A program made the position numbers and the translations under genes. Below the pieces are notes generated by a model, which was not told where the DNA came from, did no database searches, and saw only the letters and a list, made by a program, of their open reading frames with translations. DNA of 64,000 nt, from NCBI RefSeq assembly GCF_018128245.1, contig NZ_CP072378.1:124001-188000 (forward strand), written 5' to 3'. This document shows positions 9,777 to 18,907 of this stretch, one piece after another (position 1 is the first letter of the stretch; each line of letters opens with the position of its first letter). Source of the DNA: Leptotrichia sp. oral taxon 221 (GTDB lineage: Bacteria > Fusobacteriota > Fusobacteriia > Fusobacteriales > Leptotrichiaceae).

Positions 9777-10484
9777 TTATCTCCTTTTATTATAAATATA
9801 TTTACTAATAAGAACACTTACTTCATATAATAGAATCAACGGTGCCGTCATTGTCAAATCACTTATAAAATCAGCTGGAGTTAGGACAACTGCTAAAACG
9901 AGTAGTAGAAAATATCCGTATCGTCTGTTTTTTATAAGAAATTTTGGCGTTATAATGTGTAGTGATGTTAAGAATGCCGCAATAACGGGAAGTTCAAATA
10001 TTACTCCTAAAGGGAGTGAAGTATGTAATACAAATGTAAGGTAGTTATTTGCAGTTAATTGTACGTTAAATAGATTTTCTCCAAGAGAAAGTAGAACATT
10101 TAAAAGTACAGGTGTTATGAAGAAAAATCCAAATGCAAGTCCTGTGATAAACAGTACAAAGGTTGCTGGTACATAGGAAAGTATTATTTTGGCTTCTTTG
10201 TCTTCAAGTGCTGGACGAACAAATGCCCATATTTGATAGCTTGCAAAGGGTAAAGTCACACTAAAGGCACAGATTCCTGCAATAGTTAGATAAATTCCTA
10301 AAATATCATCAGGCCCTAAAACAACTAATTTTTGATTAAAGGAGGAAGTTAACATTTTGTATATATCTGAACAGAAGGTAAGACTTATTATGAAAGTTAG
10401 AATAAAAAATATTATTGTAAATATAAATCTTTTTCTAAATTCAGTTAGATGTTCTACTAGAGTTTGATCATTAATATTTTGCAT
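9777..10484 (-). CDS. tatC: Twin-arginine translocase subunit TatC
   Basis: A 235-residue polytopic membrane protein with about six hydrophobic segments. The N-terminal LVEHLTEFRKRF and the FASYQIWAFVRPAL block are characteristic of TatC, the receptor that binds twin-arginine signal peptides. The start is supported by AAGGAGGAAAACA before ATG. It lies 31 nt after the FTR1-type permease gene and 2 nt before tatA. Placement behind the Tat-dependent peroxidase suggests the exporter is carried together with its client. Confidence 0.95.
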   Translation of the reverse strand: MQNINDQTLVEHLTEFRKRFIFTIIFFILTFIISLTFCSDIYKMLTSSFNQKLVVLGPDDILGIYLTIAGICAFSVTLPFASYQIWAFVRPALEDKEAKIILSYVPATFVLFITGLAFGFFFITPVLLNVLLSLGENLFNVQLTANNYLTFVLHTSLPLGVIFELPVIAAFLTSLHIITPKFLIKNRRYGYFLLLVLAVVLTPADFISDLTMTAPLILLYEVSVLISKYIYNKRR

Positions 10485-10515
10485 TGTTTTCCTCCTTTTT
10501 TGTTTTATTTATATT

Positions 10516-12210
10516 TTATTTTTTGATATTTTTTTTCAATGTAGCTATAACTATTACAACAATTAATATTAATTGACTGACAAAGACTTCAACATTTGCG
10601 TATATTCCTAGCATTTCTATAGTTGGAACAAAATGTATTACATGTAATGGTAAAATTCCTACAACTTGTAACATGTGAATACTTGTACCAAGCATCTTGA
10701 ATGCAAGGAAATAAATTGTCCATGTAAGTACGAAAAATACTTGGTGTATTTTTATTTTAGATGAAGCATATATAAGTACAAATGCAATTATAACTAGTAT
10801 AATAATAGCGCTAAGAATACCAATTATCAAATTTTGTAATGAAATCAATGGTAAAATTCCCACATAAAATAGAATTGTTTCAGCTCCTTCTCTAAAGACT
10901 GCTAAAAAACTCAAAATAAACATTGATACAAAACTTCCAGTACTTAAAACGATATTCATTTTTTTGTCAATATAATTCTTCCATGATTTTAAAGAAGATT
11001 TACTGTGTAGCCAAAAGCCAATTCCTATCATCATCAATACGGCAAAAATTCCTACGAAACCTTCTAAAATTTCACGGTTTGTTCCAGAAGATACAGTTGG
11101 GAATAATGCTTGAAGTACAAATGCTATAATAATGCTTGCTAGTATACCAGCAGTTGCTCCAGCGTAGACCCATCTAAGACCTTTTTTCTGATTTGCAGCT
11201 TTTAGGCTACTTACAAGTGCTAATACTATAAGTAATGCTTCCACACCTTCACGCAGAAGAATAAACATTGCATCTAAAAAGGTATAATGAGCTTTTGTGT
11301 CAATTTGTGACAGTTCAGTTATAAGATTTTGAAGTTGATCTTGATACTGTTTTTCAGTTCCTTTTACCATAATAATTGGTGTTTGTGTTTCTACTTTTGT
11401 ATAAAGTGCTGAATTACGAGTGCTTACATCTCCTTCAACTGTTGGCCAAACTTGTATAAATTGTTTAACTTTAGATTGTCCTGTAGCTTTATCACCGTTT
11501 TTAAAAGATTTAAGAGCATCTTTTAACATATTCACGGCATCTTTAAGTGTAACAGTTTTAGAAACATTATTTTCTATTTTTTTCCCATCCAAATAATCTT
11601 GAATACTTGATTTTAACTCATTAAAAGAATTTATTGTATTTTCATAGTCGAAAGGTTCTACTTCCATAGCACTTCTAAGAAATGACATTGCAGTTTCCAC
11701 TTTTCCATAGTAAGCAATATCTTTATTTCTAATAAAACTTTCATTTCTAGTCCATACACTATTATATTTTAAGTATTCTTTTTTCATAAGTTCTACATTT
11801 TTTGTTTTGATAGATTTTTCAAGTACTTCAAGTGCTGGATACATTTTAGATTTAAAGTTTTTCTTTTCCTCTTCTTCATTGACTGGATTTTGCTCTTTTT
11901 CAAATGCAAGAAGAGCAGAAGTTACTTCTTTTAGATCATTTTCTGAAAGTGTAACCTTATTTTTTTCTAAAAGTTCTTTTACTTTCTTTCCTTGTGGCGA
12001 GTTAGAATTTTTTACTTTTTCAAATTCGTTCTTTACTTCAGAAAAAATTTTTTTAGCTTCATTTTGATTATTATTTTTTAATGCAGTTGTAGCATCAGTT
12101 ATTTTTATATAAATTTCACTATAACTTTCTTTCGCAATAATTGTTGTAAATGAAAGAATAAGGCATAGAATAATCATTAATGATATTTTATTCAAATAAT
12201 TTTTGACCAA
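10516..12210 (-). CDS. efeU: FTR1/EfeU-type iron permease with N-terminal extracytoplasmic domain
   Basis: A 564-residue protein. Residues 1-25 form a signal/anchor helix. About 26-300 is a hydrophilic extracytoplasmic helical region. About 305-560 is an FTR1-like permease with seven hydrophobic segments and two iron-binding RExxE motifs, REGVEALLIV and REGAETILFY. In the EfeUOB system it takes up iron delivered by EfeO and the peroxidase. The start codon is TTG at 12210, inside the end of efeB (23-nt overlap), chosen because AAAGGAG lies 6 nt before it; this suggests translational coupling. The symbol follows family context; long versions like this one are common in anaerobes. Confidence 0.9.
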   Translation of the reverse strand: MVKNYLNKISLMIILCLILSFTTIIAKESYSEIYIKITDATTALKNNNQNEAKKIFSEVKNEFEKVKNSNSPQGKKVKELLEKNKVTLSENDLKEVTSALLAFEKEQNPVNEEEEKKNFKSKMYPALEVLEKSIKTKNVELMKKEYLKYNSVWTRNESFIRNKDIAYYGKVETAMSFLRSAMEVEPFDYENTINSFNELKSSIQDYLDGKKIENNVSKTVTLKDAVNMLKDALKSFKNGDKATGQSKVKQFIQVWPTVEGDVSTRNSALYTKVETQTPIIMVKGTEKQYQDQLQNLITELSQIDTKAHYTFLDAMFILLREGVEALLIVLALVSSLKAANQKKGLRWVYAGATAGILASIIIAFVLQALFPTVSSGTNREILEGFVGIFAVLMMIGIGFWLHSKSSLKSWKNYIDKKMNIVLSTGSFVSMFILSFLAVFREGAETILFYVGILPLISLQNLIIGILSAIIILVIIAFVLIYASSKIKIHQVFFVLTWTIYFLAFKMLGTSIHMLQVVGILPLHVIHFVPTIEMLGIYANVEVFVSQLILIVVIVIATLKKNIKK

Positions 12211-13426
12211 TGTATTCTCCTTTCTTTACTCCTCCAAAGCACGCAAAAATTCCTGTTCCAACGTGAGTAATGTATTCGTTTAATTTATCTTCATTTCCAA
12301 GACTATTTTGGATTTTAATAAATTGTTCAGGATCTTTTTGGAAACATAAGAATAAAAGTCCAGCATCAAATTGACCACTTATTTCATCAATTCCATTTGA
12401 ATATGAGAAAGCACGACGACATATTTTAGTACCAGCTTTTTTTGCAAGATATACGTGAGAATCAATAGGAATTATAGGTTTTCCGTCTGAACCTTTTTTC
12501 TCTATATCAATTGTAGCAAATTCGTCTTTTTCTCCAAATGGAGCTCCACTTTCTTTATATCTCCCAAAAGTATTTTCCTGCTCTTGCAAGTTTGTACGAT
12601 CCCAAGTTTCCAAGTGCATCTGAATACGTCTAACGATAAGGTATGTACCATTTTTCAACCAATTATTTTTATCATACCAAACGACATTTTTGAAATCATT
12701 TTTATTTTTGGGATTTTCTGTACCATCTTTAAAGCCAAATAAATTTCTTGGAGTTTCTTTTCCGTTTCCAATTGGAAGAAATCCAGATTGTGTCCATTTT
12801 AAATCAATTAATGAACGTCCTTTACGTACAAGGTTTCTTACAGCATGAAAAGCTACTTGAGCATCATCTGCACACGCTTGAATACAAATGTCCCCACCTT
12901 TATATTTATCTTTTATTTGATCTCTTGGAAAATGTGGTAAATCTTTAAATTCAGGTAATTTCTTACTGTCTAGTTTTAATTTATCAAGAAAAGTAGGACT
13001 TATTCCAAAAGTTACTGTTAATCTATAAGGATTTAATCCAACGGTTTCTCCCGTGTCTGCAGGTGGAAGCAGATGATTTTTAAGTTCAGGTGCAACTAGT
13101 TCTCCACTCATAAGTTTTTCTGTGTAATCAGTCCAGTCCTTAAACATTTGCTTGATTTCTTCTAATTCAATAGAACGTAAATCAAGTACTGCAAAATAAA
13201 CGTTTTTTTGAACTGGAGTTGCAATTCCAGATTGGTGTTCCCCATAAAATGAAATTTCTTCATTTCCAATAAGTTGTCCAGATGTACCATTTATCATTTT
13301 TGCTAAAATTCCACTAGCACCACTAGCTCCGATAGCAACTCCTGCTCCAGCTATACCAGCTTTTTTTAGAAAATCTCGACGAGATATTTTTTTTTCAAAC
13401 CATTTTTTATCATTTTCGTTACTCAT
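12188..13426 (-). CDS. efeB: Dyp-type peroxidase EfeB, Tat-exported
   Basis: A 412-residue heme peroxidase of the deferrochelatase/EfeB group. The N-terminus has a twin-arginine signal, SRRDFLKK at about residues 15-22, followed by an Ala/Gly-rich hydrophobic stretch. The catalytic DGTEN motif (GFKDGTENPKN) is at about residues 234-244, and the proximal His-containing region near RIQMHLETWDR follows. It acts outside the cytoplasm, where EfeB oxidises ferrous iron or releases iron from heme. It lies between the imelysin-type lipoprotein and the permease, the usual efe grouping, and the Tat genes are in the same operon. Confidence 0.94.
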   Translation of the reverse strand: MSNENDKKWFEKKISRRDFLKKAGIAGAGVAIGASGASGILAKMINGTSGQLIGNEEISFYGEHQSGIATPVQKNVYFAVLDLRSIELEEIKQMFKDWTDYTEKLMSGELVAPELKNHLLPPADTGETVGLNPYRLTVTFGISPTFLDKLKLDSKKLPEFKDLPHFPRDQIKDKYKGGDICIQACADDAQVAFHAVRNLVRKGRSLIDLKWTQSGFLPIGNGKETPRNLFGFKDGTENPKNKNDFKNVVWYDKNNWLKNGTYLIVRRIQMHLETWDRTNLQEQENTFGRYKESGAPFGEKDEFATIDIEKKGSDGKPIIPIDSHVYLAKKAGTKICRRAFSYSNGIDEISGQFDAGLLFLCFQKDPEQFIKIQNSLGNEDKLNEYITHVGTGIFACFGGVKKGEYIGQKLFE

Positions 13427-13447
13427 TATTTTTACCTCTTTATTTAA

Positions 13448-14329
13448 TTATTTTTCACTTACATCCATAATGATACCCATTTGTGATAAAGGTTCACCTA
13501 ATTTAGTTACAGCTTCAGCAAGAGCTTTTGTATCTTCTTTTGTAAGTTCTGTGTATAATTTGTAATGTTTGTCATCAGTCATGTATTTATTTAATAGATC
13601 ATTTACAGCTTTAAATTCTGAATCTAAAGTTGTTACAAGTTTAGCATCTTTTTTTTCAAGTTTAGGTCTAAATAATTCAAATATTTTTTGTGCTCCTTCA
13701 ATATTAGCTCTGAAATCATATAAATCGGTGTGAGAATAAACTTCTTCTTCCCCTGTTATTTTTGAAGTTGATACTTCGTTAAGTAAATCAATAGCACCTG
13801 TAACCATTAAATCTGGAGTAACTTCTACAGTAGCAATTTTTGCTTTTAATTCCTTAATATCTTTTACTAACTGATCAGCATATTTTTCTGTCCCTTTTGT
13901 TGTATTTTGCTCCCATAATATTCTTTCAATTCTATGAAAACCTCTCCATCCCTCTTCAGTTTTCTTTTCTTCTTTAAAATCAACTAAACGGAAATCTATG
14001 TTAACATCTGATTCTCCGAAACTTTCAGCAATAGGTTCTGATCTTTCATAAGCCATACGAATTAACGGATATACTTTTTTAGCTTCTTCCAATTTTCCTT
14101 CTTTCAAAAGTTGTGCAAAATTTTTGGTATCCTTTAAAAGCATATCTATTTGATCTTCTACAAATTTTTTATACTCAGTAGTTTCTTTACTTAGATCTAC
14201 TTTTCCATTTTTTTGTGATTGTTGCGAAACAGATGAATCTGCTTTTCCGTTATCTTTTGTTTCCCCATTTTTACCACAGCTTACTGCAAGTAATGCTCCT
14301 AATAATAATAAAGTTCCTATTTTTTTCAT
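13448..14329 (-). CDS. efeO: EfeO/EfeM-like imelysin-domain iron-binding lipoprotein
   Basis: A 293-residue protein with a lipoprotein signal (lipobox LAVSC, Cys at about residue 18), a short Ser/Lys-rich linker and an imelysin/peptidase M75 domain. The family motif GxHxxE appears as GFHRIERILWEQN near residue 130, the presumed iron site. It probably captures iron outside the inner membrane and hands it to the permease. First gene of the operon; ribosome site AGGAGG at good distance, and a clear promoter lies 30-60 nt upstream. It lacks the cupredoxin domain of longer EfeO proteins, so EfeM is an equally good name. Confidence 0.88.
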   Translation of the reverse strand: MKKIGTLLLLGALLAVSCGKNGETKDNGKADSSVSQQSQKNGKVDLSKETTEYKKFVEDQIDMLLKDTKNFAQLLKEGKLEEAKKVYPLIRMAYERSEPIAESFGESDVNIDFRLVDFKEEKKTEEGWRGFHRIERILWEQNTTKGTEKYADQLVKDIKELKAKIATVEVTPDLMVTGAIDLLNEVSTSKITGEEEVYSHTDLYDFRANIEGAQKIFELFRPKLEKKDAKLVTTLDSEFKAVNDLLNKYMTDDKHYKLYTELTKEDTKALAEAVTKLGEPLSQMGIIMDVSEK

Positions 14330-14357
14330 AAAAATCCTCCTATTTTTTGTTGTTACA

Positions 14358-14386
14358 ATTATACTTGTTATTTTTTTATTTGTAAA
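14358..14386 (-). promoter_or_regulatory. Promoter of the efe-tat operon
   Basis: On the minus strand, -35 TTTACA (14386-14381) and -10 TATAAT (14363-14358) are separated by exactly 17 nt. They lie 29 nt before the efeO start. A Fur-like operator was looked for, and no convincing one was found. Confidence 0.75.
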
Positions 14387-14507
14387 GTAAAAATATTTGA
14401 TTATTAAAATATTTTTTTTAAAAAATAATAATTTTTTTGTAAAATAAGTAAAATAAAGATATACTTTTATCAGATTTCAAAAAATTTTATAAAAATATGA
14501 AAAAGTA

Positions 14508-14516
14508 TGATATAAT
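14508..14516 (+). promoter_or_regulatory. Extended -10 promoter upstream of mutS2
   Basis: TGATATAAT (TG, one base, TATAAT at 14511-14516) 76 nt before the mutS2 start. No good -35 hexamer. The same TATGATATAAT string occurs before mreB, suggesting a common housekeeping promoter style. Confidence 0.5.
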
Positions 14517-14591
14517 CTTAAATAAAATAGAATTTTAAGAAAATAAAAAATGAATAAATAAATTGATAATTTTTTAGAAAAGGAAGTAAAA

Positions 14592-16934
14592 ATGGAAAAA
14601 AGATACGATGTTTTAGAATTTTACAAAATAGTTAATGAGCTTATCGATTTATCAAGATTGGAAAATACGAAAGAAAAGTTTTTAGATATAGATATTATTA
14701 AAGAAAAATCGACTTTGGATAAAGAGTTGATGTTAATGGGAGAAATGATAGATTTTTACAAGTATGATGATGGTTTTGAACTGGCTGGATTATCGGATAT
14801 TCAAAGATTTATGAGAAATGTTGAAGTGATTGGATCATACTTGAGTTCTGAAGATTTAGCAAATTTGAAGAGAAATTTGACAATTTTTAGGGTTTCAAAA
14901 AGTCGAGCTAAAAATGTGCGGGATAAATATAAAAATATTTGGCAATTATTTGCAAATATTGAGGAAGTTAAGGATATTGAACAATTTATTGATGATGCGG
15001 TTAGAGAAGATGGGACATTGAAGGATGATGCATCACTTGGATTGAGAGATGTTCGTAGACAAAAGCAAAATATAAATGCGAATATTAAAGAAAAATTTGA
15101 TGATTTAATGAATGGAAAAGATACGCAAAAAGCGGTTTCAGAGAGAATAATTACTCAAAGAAATGATAGATTTGTAATTGCAGTGAAGACTGATTTTAAA
15201 GGTTTGATTAAAGGGATTGAACATGATAGATCAGCTACGGGGAGTACTGTTTACATTGAGCCGTTGAATGTTGTTTCGTTGAATAATAAGTTGAGAGAGT
15301 ATGAGGCGAGAGAAAGAGAAGAAATTAGAAAAATTTTACTTAGATTGACAGAATTAATTCGTGGTAGAAAAGAGGAAATTTTAGAAATAAAGGAAATTTT
15401 GGAAAAATTAGATTTTATTGATGCGAAAACGAATTATGGGATTTCTAAAAAGGCAATAATTCCTAAAATTATTAATAAAGAGTATTTGAAATTGGTTGAA
15501 GCTAGACATCCGTTGATTGATGAAAATGTGGTTGTGCCAATTAATTTTGAGCTTGGAAATCCTGAAAGCATAATGCTTATTACAGGTCCGAATACTGGAG
15601 GGAAAACGGTTACGCTAAAAGTTGCAGGATTGTTGACGATAATGGCGCTTTCGGGAATACCGATTCCTGCTGGAGAAAAGACAGAAATTGGACATTTTCA
15701 AAATGTATTAGCGGATATTGGAGACGAGCAAAGTTTGGAGCAAAATTTATCTTCATTTTCGGGGCATGTTAGCAAAATTAAGGATATCATGGAGCATGCA
15801 AACAGTAAATCGCTTGTGTTGATGGATGAGCTTGGAAGTGGAACTGATCCGATGGAAGGAGCAGCTTTTGCGATGTCGATTATTGATTATTTGAATAAGA
15901 AACACGTAACTTCGATAATTACGACACATTATAGTGAAGTCAAGGCTCATGCGTTTAATTCGACTGGGATAAAAAGTGCTTCGATGGAATTTGATGTGGA
16001 AACATTGTCGCCTACGTATAGATTATTGGAGGGAATTCCTGGAGAAAGTAATGCATTGATTATTGCTAGAAAATATGGGATTAGTGATGAAATCATTGAA
16101 AATGCGAAAACTTACATAAGTGAGGAAAATCAAAAAGTAGAGGAAATGATTAAGTCGATTAAAGAGAAAAACGATGAGTTGGAAATCTTGAAGGCTGAAT
16201 TGGAAAACTCTAAAAGAGAATTGGAAGAGCAAAAATCAGATTATAATCAAAAATTGACGCAGTTGGAAAATGATAAAAATAATGTAATTAAAAAGGCATA
16301 TGAAGAAGCTGATGAATATTTGAAAAATGTTCAGGCAAAGGCTAGAAGTCTGGTTGATAAAATTAGTAAGGACGAATTGAAGAAGGAAGAAGCGAAGAGT
16401 ACGCAAAGAAGTCTGAATATGCTTAGAAATTCGTTCATTGAGGATAAGAAGAAAAATGTTAAAGAGAAAAAAGTGTTTTCTAAAGACATTGATATTCATG
16501 AAGGAGAAGAAGTGCTGGTAAAATCATTGAATCAAAATGGAAAAGTGCTTCGTGTGATTGCCAATACTGGAAATGTTCAAGTTCAAGCGGGAATCTTGAA
16601 ATTAGTTGTTCCAATTGAAGATTTAGTGAAAATTAAGAAGAAAAAAGTTAATAAATTTAAGAATTTTGCTTCATTGAAACGAACTTCGCAAGTACGAGGA
16701 GAAATTGATTTGCGTGGAATGACAGCTGATGAAGCGATTGCTGATTTGGAAACATATTTGGATAGAGCGATGTTAACTGGATATCATGAGGTTTATATCA
16801 TTCATGGAAAAGGAACAATGGTTTTGAGAAAGAAAATACACGAATATTTAAGAACTTCAAAATATGTAACAGAATTTAAAGATGCCAATCAAAATGAAGG
16901 TGGAATTGGGTGTACAGTGGCTACTTTGAAATAA
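14592..16934 (+). CDS. mutS2: MutS2 family ATPase/endonuclease
   Basis: A 780-residue protein with a MutS-like core and C-terminal nuclease. Visible parts: helical lever domain, Walker A GPNTGGKT near residue 333, the SSFSGHVSKI segment, Walker B LMDELGSGTDP near 412, a long coiled coil at about 510-620, and a C-terminal Smr domain (about 705-780) with DLRGMTADEA and IIHGKGT. In other bacteria MutS2 suppresses recombination or splits collided ribosomes (RqcU role). Ribosome site AAAAGGAAG. It has its own promoter and is followed after 38 nt by the Septu-like pair. Confidence 0.95.
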   Translation: MEKRYDVLEFYKIVNELIDLSRLENTKEKFLDIDIIKEKSTLDKELMLMGEMIDFYKYDDGFELAGLSDIQRFMRNVEVIGSYLSSEDLANLKRNLTIFRVSKSRAKNVRDKYKNIWQLFANIEEVKDIEQFIDDAVREDGTLKDDASLGLRDVRRQKQNINANIKEKFDDLMNGKDTQKAVSERIITQRNDRFVIAVKTDFKGLIKGIEHDRSATGSTVYIEPLNVVSLNNKLREYEAREREEIRKILLRLTELIRGRKEEILEIKEILEKLDFIDAKTNYGISKKAIIPKIINKEYLKLVEARHPLIDENVVVPINFELGNPESIMLITGPNTGGKTVTLKVAGLLTIMALSGIPIPAGEKTEIGHFQNVLADIGDEQSLEQNLSSFSGHVSKIKDIMEHANSKSLVLMDELGSGTDPMEGAAFAMSIIDYLNKKHVTSIITTHYSEVKAHAFNSTGIKSASMEFDVETLSPTYRLLEGIPGESNALIIARKYGISDEIIENAKTYISEENQKVEEMIKSIKEKNDELEILKAELENSKRELEEQKSDYNQKLTQLENDKNNVIKKAYEEADEYLKNVQAKARSLVDKISKDELKKEEAKSTQRSLNMLRNSFIEDKKKNVKEKKVFSKDIDIHEGEEVLVKSLNQNGKVLRVIANTGNVQVQAGILKLVVPIEDLVKIKKKKVNKFKNFASLKRTSQVRGEIDLRGMTADEAIADLETYLDRAMLTGYHEVYIIHGKGTMVLRKKIHEYLRTSKYVTEFKDANQNEGGIGCTVATLK

Positions 16935-16972
16935 TTTTTTAGAATTTAGGATTAAAGGGATGATTAAAATAT

Positions 16973-18220
16973 ATGAAAATTGAGAAAATTTATATTTCTA
17001 ATTATAAAAATTTGAAAAATTTGGAAATGGATTTTAAGAAAGATAATAAGATTTTAGATTTAGTTATCTTGACTGGATCGAATGGAAGTGGAAAAACTCG
17101 TATACTGGAGTGTATACTCAATTGTTTTGAAGATTATATAAATTCTAATTATAGAGAAGACAAAAATCGATTGGATATTTATTTTCAAGAAAATGAGAAA
17201 AAATGTTTTAATGAAAGTTTTGATTTAGAAATGTTTTTTAAAGTATTGAACAGATATAACTGGAAGAAAGTAGAACCTTTTGTGTTGGGAGGTAACTATA
17301 AAAAGGATGATTTTTTTGAAAAAGGAAAAATATTGAAAGAAAAATTAGAAGTACTTCCTAAAATAATTTATGTTCCGACTGAAATAAATTTCCAAAAAAT
17401 GGATACAGCATCGACGACTTTAGTTCAAAAATATAAATTTATTAATATTGTAGACACAAATTTGATAAAAGACATTCCTTCTTTCATTGCTACGAAAATA
17501 ATTACTACGATATTTCAAAACAAAAATGAAAAAGTTGGAGATGTGCAGAAAAAGGTTTTTGATGAGATAAATGAAATATTCGAAATTTTGGAAATAAATG
17601 TAAAGGTTGAAGATATTTCACAAGATGGTAGAAATATACCAATTTTTAAAAATTCAGCAGGAGAAAAGTTTGACATAAATGAACTTTCTTCTGGGGAAAA
17701 ACAGTTGTTTTTACGAACGTTGGCAATAAAAATGTTGAATCCTGAAAATTCAATTATTTTGATTGATGAACCTGAGCTTTCGTTACATCCAAAGTGGCAA
17801 CAACAAATTGTCGATGTTTATAAAAAAATTGGGAAGAATAATCAGATAATTATTGCGACACATTCTCCGCATATTTTGGGGAGTGTAAAAAAAGAAAATA
17901 TTATCTTATTAGATAGAAGCGATGATGGCAAAATTATGATTAAGACTGACGAAGATTTATATGATTCTTATGGACAGCCGACAGATAGAGTGTTGAAGGA
18001 CATTATGGGATTGGAAAGCACTCGTAATCCAAAAATATCCAAATTATTGAAAGAAGCTGGGGAATTGATAGATAAGAATGAATATGAAAGTGAAGAATTT
18101 AAAAATAAATATAATGAGTTGAGGGAAATGTTAGGAAGTAAAGATGAGGATTTACTTTTGATGGATATGGATATTCAAATTAGGAAAAAAAGAGGTTCTA
18201 AAAATGTTGAAAATAAATAA
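16973..18220 (+). CDS. ptuA: Septu-like anti-phage ATPase (PtuA-type)
   Basis: A 415-residue AAA15/21-type (ABC-like) ATPase. Walker A GSNGSGKT lies at residues 35-42, the ABC signature ELSSGEKQ at about 236-243, Walker B ILIDEPELSLHP at about 262-273, and a switch His in IATHSPHIL near 297. It overlaps the downstream HNH nuclease gene by 17 nt, so the two products are made together. An SMC-like ATPase coupled to an HNH nuclease is the architecture of Septu defence and of Septu-type retron effectors. No reverse transcriptase or msr/msd region is visible, so plain Septu is favoured. The identification rests on domain pairing. Confidence 0.8.
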   Translation: MKIEKIYISNYKNLKNLEMDFKKDNKILDLVILTGSNGSGKTRILECILNCFEDYINSNYREDKNRLDIYFQENEKKCFNESFDLEMFFKVLNRYNWKKVEPFVLGGNYKKDDFFEKGKILKEKLEVLPKIIYVPTEINFQKMDTASTTLVQKYKFINIVDTNLIKDIPSFIATKIITTIFQNKNEKVGDVQKKVFDEINEIFEILEINVKVEDISQDGRNIPIFKNSAGEKFDINELSSGEKQLFLRTLAIKMLNPENSIILIDEPELSLHPKWQQQIVDVYKKIGKNNQIIIATHSPHILGSVKKENIILLDRSDDGKIMIKTDEDLYDSYGQPTDRVLKDIMGLESTRNPKISKLLKEAGELIDKNEYESEEFKNKYNELREMLGSKDEDLLLMDMDIQIRKKRGSKNVENK

Positions 18221-18818
18221 AAAAGAGGAACCAGAGTTTTTTTCAAAGTTTAAAAAGAAAGAAAAACCTAAAAATTGGGGAGATTTTGATTTTAGGCTAA
18301 AAAATAAATTGAAAGAATATATGTTGGAAAATGAACAGAAAATTGGGAAAGAGAAATATTGTCCATATTGTGAATTAAAAATTTTATTGGAAAATAGTCA
18401 GATAGAACATTTGAAACCGAAAGATAAATTTCCAGAATTATTTTCTAATTATGAAAATTTTATAGTTGGATGTGTGGATAAAAAAACTTGTGGGCAAGCA
18501 AAAGGTAATAAGTGGGACAGATTATTTATTAATCCAGTTATGGAAAATCCGCAAGAATATTTTTCTTACAGATTAAGAACAGGTGAAATAATACCTAAGA
18601 TAGATGACGGATTAGAATATAAAAAAGCTATAAAAACAATTGAAATTTTGAATTTAAATGAAAGAAAATTATGTGATTATAGAAAAGTTTATATAAATCA
18701 GATAATAAATATTTCTAAAGATTTGAAAGAAGAAGAGAAAATAGGAATTATAAAATATTTTGATGAATTTCCAACATTAAAGGAATTTTTGATAGAGAAT
18801 ATTGAAATTTTGAAATAA
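18204..18818 (+). CDS. ptuB: Septu-like HNH nuclease (PtuB-type)
   Basis: A 204-residue protein with an HNH fold. KYCPYCE gives C53 and C56, IEHLKPKDKF gives the catalytic H69, NFIVGC and KKTCGQAKGNKWD give C90, C96 and the final HNH element. The second zinc pair is spaced more widely than in textbook HNH domains but matches the group annotated as retron/Septu HNH nucleases. Start ATG lies inside ptuA (17-nt overlap), with AAAAGAGG just upstream. It presumably cuts nucleic acid once the ATPase partner senses infection. Followed by the cysS promoter. Confidence 0.8.
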   Translation: MLKINKKEEPEFFSKFKKKEKPKNWGDFDFRLKNKLKEYMLENEQKIGKEKYCPYCELKILLENSQIEHLKPKDKFPELFSNYENFIVGCVDKKTCGQAKGNKWDRLFINPVMENPQEYFSYRLRTGEIIPKIDDGLEYKKAIKTIEILNLNERKLCDYRKVYINQIINISKDLKEEEKIGIIKYFDEFPTLKEFLIENIEILK

Positions 18819-18845
18819 AAATTTTAGTATTTTAGAAATAGATTT

Positions 18846-18856
18846 TATGATAAAAT
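18846..18856 (+). promoter_or_regulatory. Extended -10 element upstream of cysS
   Basis: TATGATAAAAT, with TG one base before TAAAAT, about 50 nt before the cysS start. The identical 11-mer occurs before the TPR gene at 51009-51019. Confidence 0.5.
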
Positions 18857-18907
18857 AATAAGCGATAAAATATAAATAAAAGTTTTCAGAAATAGGGAGA
18901 ATAAAAA

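Noticed and set aside
14330-14400. Fur box at the efe promoter
   Set aside because: The sequence is AT-rich with partial palindromes, but nothing close to a 19-bp Fur consensus could be supported by eye.
16973-18818. Retron with Septu-type effector
   Set aside because: No reverse transcriptase gene or msr/msd-like region in the flanks; mutS2 and cysS border the pair closely.
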